DNA of 6,030 bases, from NCBI GenBank assembly GCA_015222855.1, contig JADFWA010000120.1:1-6030 (forward strand). The letters run 5' to 3'. The position numbers and the translations under genes were made by a program. Within the stretch, counting starts at the first letter, position 1, and each line of letters starts with the position of its first letter. Positions 1-5,762 of the stretch are shown in pieces. The stretch is from Pseudomonadota bacterium (lineage in GTDB: Bacteria; Desulfobacterota; Syntrophia; Syntrophales; JADFWA01). The notes beneath the pieces are model-generated. The model searched no databases, was not told the origin of the DNA, and saw only the letters and a program-made list of their open reading frames with translations.

Positions 1-7
1 CGTCTTC

Positions 8-32
8 GGTGGCATATAAAATGCCACCCTAC
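8..32 (-). repeat. REP-like palindrome, subfamily B, copy 2
   Basis: A perfect 8-bp stem (8-15 GGTGGCAT against 21-28 ATGCCACC) closes a 5-base loop, and it is followed by CTAC (29-32). Read on the minus strand this is a GTAG foot, then the stem, a TTTAT loop, and the other arm. A GTAG tetranucleotide at the base of a short hairpin is the hallmark of REP sequences recognised by RAYT transposases. The copy at 3915-3939 matches this one at 24 of 25 positions, and similarity continues to base 43 (32 of 36 against 3915-3950). The repeat is what is seen; the REP assignment is inferred from structure. Confidence 0.8.
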
Positions 33-44
33 AATATTATAAAT

Positions 45-69
45 GCAGGGTCGGTTTTTATTCCCAACC
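45..69 (+). repeat. REP-like palindrome, subfamily A, degenerate copy 2
   Basis: This copy aligns without gaps to the intact A copy at 3884-3908. The foot is GCAG (45-48) instead of GTAG and the loop TTTAT (57-61) is intact. The stem is eroded: C52 faces A66, T55 faces C63 and T56 faces T62, leaving five pairs. Over bases 48-71 it matches 3887-3910 at 21 of 24 positions. It lies 12 bases after the B copy at 8-32 with the two feet facing inward, the opposite of the 3884-3939 pair, as expected if both come from an alternating REP/iREP array. It looks like an old, decaying copy. Confidence 0.7.
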
Positions 70-96
70 GCTATAAAAAAGTTGCTTCCCATTATA

Positions 97-136
97 ATGC
101 CGCAAAACGGCATAGTGGAGCTTTTTACGAGTCCAC
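97..136. repeat. two adjacent hairpins of unknown role
   Basis: Hairpin one has a perfect 6-bp stem, ATGCCG (97-102) with CGGCAT (108-113), and loop CAAAA. Hairpin two pairs GTGGA-CT (115-119, 121-122, with G120 bulged) with AGTCCAC (130-136) around a T-rich loop. Neither has a GTAG foot or a following T-run, so they are neither clear REPs nor a convincing terminator. They may be remnants of the same repeat family or structure at the 3' end of an upstream transcript. The rest of the 278-base gene-free leader, apart from the listed repeats and promoter, shows only a weak 5-bp hairpin (172-176 with 181-185). Confidence 0.35.
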
Positions 137-214
137 CATACATACTTACATTCCGAAAATTCCCCAACCTTTAACCCTGCGGTTACCAGTGAAGGTCTGG
201 CCCCTAAATTGTTT

Positions 215-242
215 TTGACAAATCAACGTAAACTGTTATAGA
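215..242 (+). promoter_or_regulatory. sigma70-type promoter for the hom operon
   Basis: A consensus -35 box TTGACA (215-220) is followed after 16 bases by TATAGA (237-242), one mismatch from the -10 consensus TATAAT apart from the terminal base. Transcription would begin near 249, giving a leader of about 30 bases. That is too short for an attenuator or riboswitch, so any threonine or methionine control would have to act through a repressor or on the enzyme. Spacing and position just ahead of hom support the call; no operator was recognised. Confidence 0.65.
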
Positions 243-278
243 AATCTGCACCCATATGAGAAATCTGGAGATTAGATT

Positions 279-1598
279 ATGAAAGAAATATATGTTGGTT
301 TAATCGGCTTTGGTACCGTCGGAACCGGAGTTGTAAAGCTGCTTCAGAACAGCAGCCAACTCCTTGAAAAGCAGTTGGGAGCGAGGCTTGTTTTAAAGAA
401 AATAGCCGATCTTGATATAACGACTTCCAGGGGTATATCGGTCGAAGAGGGTATACTCACAAAAGATGCCGCTGATATATTGAACGATCCGGAGATATCC
501 ATTGTTATGGAACTCATCGGCGGGTATGAACCCGCGCGTTCATTCATACTTGAGGCAATGCGCAAGAAAAAGCATGTGGTTACCGCAAACAAGGCGCTAC
601 TCGCCACTCATGGAAACGAGATATTTGAAACCGCCGCGAAAGAAGAAGTGGACATAGGATTTGAGGCAAGCGTGGGAGGCACCATCCCGGTAATCAAAAC
701 CCTGAAGGAGAGCCTTGTAGCCAACAGAATCAAATCCATCTTCGGGATTATGAATGGAACATCAAATTTCATACTCACCAAGATGACGGATGAGGGGGAG
801 AGCTTCGACGTCGTTCTTAAGGAGGCCCAGGACCTGGGATTTGCCGAGGCCGATCCGACTTTTGACATAGAGGGAATCGACACTGCCCATAAGCTCGCGA
901 TTACGCTGGCCCTTTCCTATGGAAAGCGGGTAAATCTTGACGATATTTACATGGAGGGAATCTCGAAAATAACCCCGGAGGACATAGAATTTGCCAGGGA
1001 ACTGGGGTACAGGATCAAGCTGCTTGCCATAGCAATTCAAAGGGAAGACTCCATTGAGGCAAGGATACACCCTACCATGATTCCCTTTGATCATCTCCTG
1101 TCCAATGTGAATGGTAATTTCAATGCCTTCCATATTGTCGGTGACGCCGCGGATTCCGTCTTCCTGTACGGTCAGGGTGCGGGAATGATGCCCACAGCAA
1201 GCGCAGTGGTGGGTGATCTGGTCGATATCTCAAGAGATATATTGAAGGGAATCTCAAGAAGGGTTCCCCTGCGTTCCCGTCGTGAGGATATCATTGAGGA
1301 TATCAAATTGATGCCCATGGACGATATTGTGACAAATTACTATCTCAGATTTTCCGCCCTGGATCGTCCCGGTGTGCTCTCCAGAATATCCGGGGTATTG
1401 GGCAACAATAACATAAGTATTTCCTCCGTTATTCAGAAGGGAAGAACGCATGACGCCCATGGCGCCGTCCCGATAGTGATGACGACCCATGAATCGAGGG
1501 AGAAGGATGTACGGAAGGCATTGAAGGAAATGGATACCCTCGATATTGTCAGGGGTAAAACCATGGTGATCAGAATAGAGGATGACAAGCTGAAATGA
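279..1598 (+). CDS. hom: homoserine dehydrogenase with C-terminal ACT domain
   Basis: The enzyme reduces L-aspartate 4-semialdehyde to L-homoserine with NAD(P)H in the cytoplasm, the branch step toward threonine and methionine. It has 439 residues, typical of the monofunctional ACT-containing type. The N-terminal Rossmann fold carries G10-F-G12-T-V-G15. The TANK motif ends in K105, and E190-A-D-P followed by the GIDTAHK segment ending in K205 forms the catalytic signature of the family, including the conserved lysine. MNGTSNFIL spans 158-166. The ACT domain covers about 355-432 (FSALDRPGVLSRISGVLG), the usual site of threonine feedback inhibition. The ATG at 279 has GGAG (267-270) at 8-base spacing. 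The stop overlaps the next start as ATGA. No aspartate kinase domain is fused. Confidence 0.97.
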   Translation: MKEIYVGLIGFGTVGTGVVKLLQNSSQLLEKQLGARLVLKKIADLDITTSRGISVEEGILTKDAADILNDPEISIVMELIGGYEPARSFILEAMRKKKHVVTANKALLATHGNEIFETAAKEEVDIGFEASVGGTIPVIKTLKESLVANRIKSIFGIMNGTSNFILTKMTDEGESFDVVLKEAQDLGFAEADPTFDIEGIDTAHKLAITLALSYGKRVNLDDIYMEGISKITPEDIEFARELGYRIKLLAIAIQREDSIEARIHPTMIPFDHLLSNVNGNFNAFHIVGDAADSVFLYGQGAGMMPTASAVVGDLVDISRDILKGISRRVPLRSRREDIIEDIKLMPMDDIVTNYYLRFSALDRPGVLSRISGVLGNNNISISSVIQKGRTHDAHGAVPIVMTTHESREKDVRKALKEMDTLDIVRGKTMVIRIEDDKLK

Positions 1599-2824
1599 AG
1601 TACATTATACTACTTGGCGATGGGATGGCTGGTTACCCCCTGAAAGAGCTGGGGGATAAAACAACCCTGGAATTCGCAAAAATTCCCAATATGGACAGGA
1701 TTGCAAGCGAGGGAACACTGGGAATGATAGACACAATACCCCCCGGATTCCCTCCGGGGAGCGACGTGGCAAACCTCTCTGTCCTTGGTTATGATCCGAA
1801 AGAATGCTATACAGGACGCGGCCCATTAGAGGCGGCGAACATGGGAATAGCTCTCGGTCCTGATGATGTGGCCTTCAGGTGCAATCTGGTAACCCTTGGA
1901 TCGGAAGAAGAAACCATAATGGAGGACTTTACCTCCGGGCACATAACATCCGAAGAAGCAAGGAAAATAATCTATGACATAAATTCCGAACTCGGATCCG
2001 ACATCTTAAGATTTTACCCTGGAGTAAGCTACAGGCATCTGCTTGTCTGGAAAGGCGGCCCTGCCTCTGCCGACGCGACACCTCCCCATGATATTATCGG
2101 CGCGGCAATCAAAAGTTATCTGCCCAAGGGGGAAGGAGCAGAGGAAATAAACAGGCTTATGCAGCTTTCCATGCATATTTTAAAGGATCATCCCGTTAAC
2201 AGGGCGCGTATAGAAAATGGCAAAAACCCGGCCAATTCGATCTGGCTCTGGGGGCAGGGAAGGGCGCCCAAAATGGATCCCCTGACTGAAAAGTACAATT
2301 TAAAGGGCGGGATCATATCCGCAGTTGACCTTTTGAACGGCATCGGGCTTTACGCGGGGCTTGAGGTTATTCATGTCGATGGCGCCACAGGCTATACAGA
2401 TACCAACTATATCGGAAAGGCGGAGAAGGCCCTGGCGGCACTGAAAGAAATGGACTTTGTTTTTGTACATGTAGAGGCTCCCGATGAGATGGGACATGAA
2501 GGAAATATTGAAGGCAAGATCAAGGCCATTGAGGATTTTGATGAGAAGGTTGTGGGTACCGTTTTAAATAAGATTCACACATTGGGTGCATTCAGGATCA
2601 TGGTACTGAGCGACCACCCCACCCCGATCAGTCTCAGAACGCACTCTTCAGATCCGAGCCCGTTTGCGGTACTCTCATCCGTCGATGGAGAAAATCTCGG
2701 AAATGGCAAATCCTACGGAGAGGCATCGGCAAAAAATGGGGGCATTTTAGTATCTCCCGGCCATTTGTTAATCGATTACCTTATAAGCAACTGGAGGGGT
2801 TTCGTTGAAAAAGAACGTGTTTAA
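1595..2824 (+). CDS. apgM: ApgM-family metalloenzyme: cofactor-independent phosphoglycerate mutase or homoserine kinase
   Basis: This 409-residue member of the alkaline phosphatase/iPGM superfamily (COG3635 type) would be annotated as 2,3-bisphosphoglycerate-independent phosphoglycerate mutase, interconverting 3- and 2-phosphoglycerate. Visible metal-site elements are D9 (LLGDGM), S56-D57 (GFPPGSDVANLS, with S56 as likely phospho-acceptor), R75 (TGRGPLEA), D297 and H301 (APDEMGHEG), D340-H341 (SDHPTP) and H350. The start overlaps the hom stop by 4 bases with only a distant GAGG (1578-1581), so translation is probably coupled to hom. From memory, one branch of this family was named 'proposed homoserine kinase' (TIGR02535) because it sits beside hom in genomes lacking ThrB. 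The position here fits that role at least as well as glycolysis. Family membership is firm; the substrate is open. Confidence 0.9.
   Translation: MKYIILLGDGMAGYPLKELGDKTTLEFAKIPNMDRIASEGTLGMIDTIPPGFPPGSDVANLSVLGYDPKECYTGRGPLEAANMGIALGPDDVAFRCNLVTLGSEEETIMEDFTSGHITSEEARKIIYDINSELGSDILRFYPGVSYRHLLVWKGGPASADATPPHDIIGAAIKSYLPKGEGAEEINRLMQLSMHILKDHPVNRARIENGKNPANSIWLWGQGRAPKMDPLTEKYNLKGGIISAVDLLNGIGLYAGLEVIHVDGATGYTDTNYIGKAEKALAALKEMDFVFVHVEAPDEMGHEGNIEGKIKAIEDFDEKVVGTVLNKIHTLGAFRIMVLSDHPTPISLRTHSSDPSPFAVLSSVDGENLGNGKSYGEASAKNGGILVSPGHLLIDYLISNWRGFVEKERV
2793..2807 (+). promoter_or_regulatory. ribosome binding site fixing a TTG start for the thioesterase
   Basis: GGAGGGG (2793-2799), inside the end of the preceding gene, lies 5 bases ahead of TTG 2805-2807. 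The next in-frame candidate, GTG 2817, would be 17 bases away, too far. This decides the TTG start and the 20-base overlap. Confidence 0.75.
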
Positions 2825-3209
2825 GATAAGGGTAATTTACGCCGATACGGATGCCATGGGCATCGTCTACCATGCGAATTATCTCAAGTGGCTTGAGATA
2901 GGGCGGACGGAACTGTTGCGCGAAATGGGCATCGTATATGTGGAGCTGGAAGCAACGGGGTACAACCTGCCCTTAACGGAGGTCTGCTGCCACTATCTTG
3001 CACCTGCGAGGTATGACGATTTTATCCTCGTTGAAACCGGGATAGACTATCTCAAAAGGGCAAGCATAAAATTTAACTATACAATCTGGGATGAAAAAAA
3101 AGAAAAGGCACTGGTCGAGGGATACAGCATTCACGCCTTTACCAATAACAAGGGGAAGATGGTAAGGGCCCCAAAAGAAGTCGTTGAAAAAATTAAAGAA
3201 TATATGTGA
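2805..3209 (+). CDS. ybgC: YbgC/4HBT-family acyl-CoA thioesterase
   Basis: This 134-residue single-domain hotdog protein is about the usual YbgC length. The N-terminal motif Y12-A-D-T-D16-A-M-G-I-V-Y-H23-A-N-Y followed by LKWLEIGR is the 4-hydroxybenzoyl-CoA thioesterase family signature. D16 aligns with the catalytic Asp of that family, and H23 and E31 are the other conserved polar residues. It should hydrolyse acyl-CoA (or acyl-ACP) thioesters in the cytoplasm; the natural substrate cannot be read from sequence. In gammaproteobacteria ybgC heads the tol-pal cluster, but no tolQRAB genes occur here. It starts with TTG inside the preceding gene and ends 11 bases before the TPR gene, so it belongs to the same transcript. 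Confidence 0.9.
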   Translation: MKKNVFKIRVIYADTDAMGIVYHANYLKWLEIGRTELLREMGIVYVELEATGYNLPLTEVCCHYLAPARYDDFILVETGIDYLKRASIKFNYTIWDEKKEKALVEGYSIHAFTNNKGKMVRAPKEVVEKIKEYM

Positions 3210-3220
3210 GGAGAAACTGA

Positions 3221-3883
3221 ATGGCGAGAACAATTAAAAAAATGAACATTAAAAAAACTGATCAGCTCCAATCCACTTCCTGGAAAATCATGGAGTATGT
3301 AGCTGAAAACAAAAGCAAGTTTCTTGTTATTCTGGGAATCCTTGTTTTTTTCATCCTCTCTTCATCGGGATGGTATCTTTACCGGTTAAACTATGAGAAA
3401 AATGCCCACAAAATGTATTCATCGGCCTTCAGTTTCAACCACAAGAACGAACTGAACACCGTTAAGCTCTATGAAGAACTGGTAAAAAAATACCCGAACA
3501 GCGATGCGGCGACAATTGCGCTTTACAGTCTGGGAAACATCTATTTTAATCTCAATGAAGTGGATAAATCTATCGATGCCTATAAAGAATTTATCGGGAA
3601 AGCAAAAGGGAAAAACGATCTGACAGCTCTTGCATATATCGGACTGGGCTACTGTTATGAGGTAAAGAAAAACTTCACGGAGGCGCTGAAATCATTTGAA
3701 AATTCCATTAACTACTGTATTGGTGGTTCTTATGAAGGAATAATTTACAGGAATATGGCAAGAATCCATGAGGAGACGAATAATCCCAAAAAGGCCGTTG
3801 AATATTACAAAAAGGCGCTGGAACAGACAACCGATCCATCCATGGAAGTGCTGATAAAGAGAAAGATATCTATTCTTGGTTGA
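3221..3883 (+). CDS. membrane-anchored tetratricopeptide repeat protein, YfgM-like architecture
   Basis: This 220-residue protein has a Lys/Arg-rich N-terminal tail (1-33), one strongly hydrophobic segment at about 34-55 (FLVILGILVFFILSSSGWYL) and a helical remainder. The positive tail predicts N-in topology with the TPR part outside the cytoplasm. Three TPR-like units are visible at about 99-128 (ALYSLGNIYFNL.EVDKSIDAY), 135-168 (AYIGLGYCYEVKKNFTEALKSFE) and 171-203 (IYRNMARIHEETNNPKKAVEYYKKAL), with a possible degenerate one before them (62-94, KLYEELVKKYPNS). Length and layout resemble YfgM, the SecYEG-associated TPR protein, and TPR scaffolds such as CpoB, but no family-specific motif was recognised. 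The ATG at 3221 has GAGGAG (3208-3213) overlapping the thioesterase stop. The exact function is unknown. Confidence 0.85.
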   Translation: MARTIKKMNIKKTDQLQSTSWKIMEYVAENKSKFLVILGILVFFILSSSGWYLYRLNYEKNAHKMYSSAFSFNHKNELNTVKLYEELVKKYPNSDAATIALYSLGNIYFNLNEVDKSIDAYKEFIGKAKGKNDLTALAYIGLGYCYEVKKNFTEALKSFENSINYCIGGSYEGIIYRNMARIHEETNNPKKAVEYYKKALEQTTDPSMEVLIKRKISILG

Positions 3884-3908
3884 GTAGGGTCGGGTTTTAT
3901 ACCCGACC
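3884..3908 (+). repeat. REP-like palindrome, subfamily A, intact copy
   Basis: The GTAG foot (3884-3887) is followed by a perfect 8-bp stem, GGTCGGGT (3888-3895) with ACCCGACC (3901-3908), and loop TTTAT (3896-3900). It is the best-preserved A-type copy and the reference for the eroded one at 45-69. Confidence 0.8.
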
Positions 3909-3914
3909 GCAAAT

Positions 3915-3939
3915 GGTGGCATATAAAATACCACCCTAC
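3915..3939 (-). repeat. REP-like palindrome, subfamily B, copy 1
   Basis: The stem pairs 3915-3922 with 3928-3935 and the CTAC foot is at 3936-3939 (GTAG on the minus strand). The one difference from copy 8-32 is A3930 instead of G23. This makes C3920 face A on the + strand but a tolerable G-T (G-U in RNA) pair on the minus strand, the REP sense strand. Confidence 0.78.
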
Positions 3940-3953
3940 AGAATTGTAAACAT

Positions 3954-3969
3954 GGAGACTACACACATG
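3954..3969 (+). promoter_or_regulatory. ribosome binding site fixing the iorA start
   Basis: GGAG (3954-3957) sits 9 bases ahead of ATG 3967-3969. The in-frame ATG at 3952 and the TTG at 3880 have no purine-rich site ahead of them, so 3967 is the best start. Confidence 0.75.
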
Positions 3970-5757
3970 AACGAATTGATGTCTGGAAACGAAGCCATCG
4001 CCAGAGGAGCATACGAATACGGCGTCTGTTTCGCGTCCGGCTATCCGGGGACACCGAGCACCGAGATTATGGAGGAATTTTCCAAATATGACGGTGTATA
4101 CGCCGAGTGGTCTCCCAATGAAAAGGTGGCGCTTGAAGTGAGTATCGGAGCCGCCCTGGCCGGAGCAAAGGCTATGGCAGTCATGAAGCACGTCGGAGTC
4201 AATGTCGCCGCCGATCCGCTCTTTACAGTCAGTTATACCGGCACAAATGGCGCCCTTGTCATAATAACGGCAGATGACCCTTCCCTGCACAGTTCACAGA
4301 ATGAGCAGGACAACAGAAATTATGCAAAGTTCGCTAAAATTCCGATGCTGGAGCCGGCCGACAGCCAGGAGGCAAAAGACTATATAAAGATAGCCTTCGA
4401 CATCAGCGAAAAATTCGACACACCTGTCTTCCTCAGAATGACCACAAGGGTTTCACATTCCAAATCCATTGTCAGATTGGAAGAGCCCGTCGGCGCCGAA
4501 GATACAACGGAAATCCGGTATGATACTGCCAAATATGTCATGGTTCCCTTTAACGCGAGAGTCAGAAGGGTAGAGGTTGAAAAGAGGACACAAAGATTAC
4601 GGGAGTTCGTCGAGACATTCCCTGAAAACCGTATGGAGATAAACGACACGGATGTGGGAATCATTACCGCGGGAATGCCCTACAATTACTCAAAGGATGT
4701 CTTTCCGGAATATTCCTACCTGAAACTGGGAATGGTTCACCCGCTGCCCGTAAAACTGATCAAGGAATTCGCTTCAAAGGTAAAAAAGATGTACGTCGTA
4801 GAGGAACTTGATCCCTTTATTGAGGAACATATAAAAGTACTGGGACTGGATGTTACCGGGAAAGAGGTATTCCCGTATACAAATGAATTTGACCCCGAAG
4901 TGGTGAAGGCTGCAATAACGGGTAAAAAGGCGAGACCGGTGGACCTTCCATCGCTGAATATACCCCCGAGACCGCCAAATCTCTGCCCTGGATGCCCCCA
5001 TAGAGGACTGTTCTATGTCCTGGGAAAATTGGAGGCCTTCGTCACGGGCGATATCGGCTGCTACACCCTCTCCTTCATGAAACCCCTCGAGGGACTGGAC
5101 TCCTGTATCTGCATGGGCGCCAGCATAGGAATGGCCCACGGGATGAGTAAGGCCCTGAAAGATAAAGGAAAAGGAAAGATTGTCGGTGTAATAGGCGACT
5201 CCACCTTTGTCCATTCGGGGATCACACCTCTTTTGAATATGGCCTACAACAAGAGCGATGCCGTCATTGTGATATGCGACAACAGGACAACGGCAATGAC
5301 GGGCATGCAGGAACACCCGGCTACCGGATTCACCCTTCAGGGGGAAGAGACAAAAAGTCTTGATATTAATACACTCGCATCAACTCTCGGTATCGACAGC
5401 GTCAGGGTGATAGATCCCTACGATATAAAGAGTACAAGGGCGGTGATGAAGGAGGAGCTTTCCAGGGATGGATCTTCCGTTGTCATATCGAAGAGGGCAT
5501 GTGTTCTGCTCAGGAGGCATCAAGCCGATGAAATGAAACCTCTGAGAGTTGATCCAGAAAAGTGTACCGGCTGTAAGCTATGTCTGGGGCTTGGCTGTCC
5601 GCCGATATCGTGGAAAAGATTTGAAGATATGCCAGGATCCGATATTAAAAAGAAAACCAAAAAGCAGGAGGGGGTAGCAGTGATCGATACATCCCTTTGC
5701 ACCGGCTGCACCCTGTGTCAGCAGTTATGCAAAGCGGGGGCAATAGAGGAGGTATGA
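3967..5757 (+). CDS. iorA: indolepyruvate:ferredoxin oxidoreductase, alpha subunit
   Basis: With IorB this subunit oxidatively decarboxylates aryl 2-oxoacids such as indolepyruvate and phenylpyruvate to aryl-acetyl-CoA, passing electrons to ferredoxin. It has 596 residues from ATG 3967, normal for IorA. The N-terminal TPP pyrimidine-binding domain carries GYPGTPSTE (25-33) and EWSPNEK with E52, the likely TPP-activating glutamate. A middle domain follows, then LCPGCPHRG (C340, C343). The TPP-pyrophosphate domain shows GDIGCY (361-366), GDST (410-413) and CDN (N439). The C-terminal ferredoxin-like domain has C533, C536, C539, C544-P and C578, C581, C584, C588, enough for two [4Fe-4S] clusters. 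C588 is followed by Lys, not the common Pro. The open frame continues upstream to 3880, but that stretch is the REP repeat and is not counted as protein. Confidence 0.96.
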   Translation: MNELMSGNEAIARGAYEYGVCFASGYPGTPSTEIMEEFSKYDGVYAEWSPNEKVALEVSIGAALAGAKAMAVMKHVGVNVAADPLFTVSYTGTNGALVIITADDPSLHSSQNEQDNRNYAKFAKIPMLEPADSQEAKDYIKIAFDISEKFDTPVFLRMTTRVSHSKSIVRLEEPVGAEDTTEIRYDTAKYVMVPFNARVRRVEVEKRTQRLREFVETFPENRMEINDTDVGIITAGMPYNYSKDVFPEYSYLKLGMVHPLPVKLIKEFASKVKKMYVVEELDPFIEEHIKVLGLDVTGKEVFPYTNEFDPEVVKAAITGKKARPVDLPSLNIPPRPPNLCPGCPHRGLFYVLGKLEAFVTGDIGCYTLSFMKPLEGLDSCICMGASIGMAHGMSKALKDKGKGKIVGVIGDSTFVHSGITPLLNMAYNKSDAVIVICDNRTTAMTGMQEHPATGFTLQGEETKSLDINTLASTLGIDSVRVIDPYDIKSTRAVMKEELSRDGSSVVISKRACVLLRRHQADEMKPLRVDPEKCTGCKLCLGLGCPPISWKRFEDMPGSDIKKKTKKQEGVAVIDTSLCTGCTLCQQLCKAGAIEEV

Positions 5758-5762
5758 CAGTG
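5748..5762 (+). promoter_or_regulatory. ribosome binding site favouring a GTG start for iorB
   Basis: GGAGG (5748-5752, within AGAGGAGG 5745-5752) is 7 bases from GTG 5760-5762 but only 1 base from ATG 5754-5756, which overlaps the iorA stop. Normal spacing therefore favours the GTG, two codons later. Confidence 0.7.

Larger units (their letters stand above)
3884..3939. repeat. paired REP element (BIME-like), 56 bp
   Basis: Two hairpins in opposite orientation form one unit with perfect 7-bp terminal inverted repeats, GTAGGGT (3884-3890) and ACCCTAC (3933-3939). The GTAG feet point outward and the hairpins are separated by GCAAAT (3909-3914). The unit begins on the base after the TPR stop and ends 27 bases before the iorA ATG. 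This is the layout of bacterial interspersed mosaic elements, non-autonomous repeats moved by a RAYT transposase elsewhere in the genome. Neither hairpin has the trailing T-run of an intrinsic terminator. It could affect mRNA ends or stability between the two gene groups. BIME identity is inferred from structure plus the second cluster at 8-69. Confidence 0.75.

Noticed and set aside
9..218. 69-codon open frame at the window start
   Set aside because: Its first third is read through the REP-like repeats, no ribosome binding site precedes it, and the rest crosses hairpins up to the hom -35 box. The peptide resembles nothing but the same repeat translated at 3912-3950.
1284..1306. Direct repeat GAGGATATCA within hom
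   Set aside because: It simply encodes the repeated residues EDI-IEDI in normal coding sequence; there is no array or mobile element around it.
1741..1759. GC-rich perfect 7-bp hairpin (CCCCGGA with TCCGGGG) in the phosphoglycerate-mutase-like gene
   Set aside because: It encodes the conserved PGFPPGS motif, where glycine and proline codons easily create such pairing. Mid-gene position gives no regulatory logic.
3899..3929. Separate promoter for iorA inside the repeat (TATAAA at 3922-3927)
   Set aside because: The A/T stretch is part of a hairpin loop conserved in the repeat, and no -35-like hexamer lies 16-18 bases upstream.
3692..3934. Minus-strand open frame starting in the repeat between the TPR gene and iorA
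   Set aside because: It is antisense to the TPR gene, and its N-terminus is again translated repeat. There is no supporting start context.
3884..3939. Intrinsic terminator after the TPR gene
   Set aside because: Hairpin A is followed by GCAAATGG and hairpin B by CTACAGAA, with no T-run on the + strand. The T-rich stretch is in the loop.
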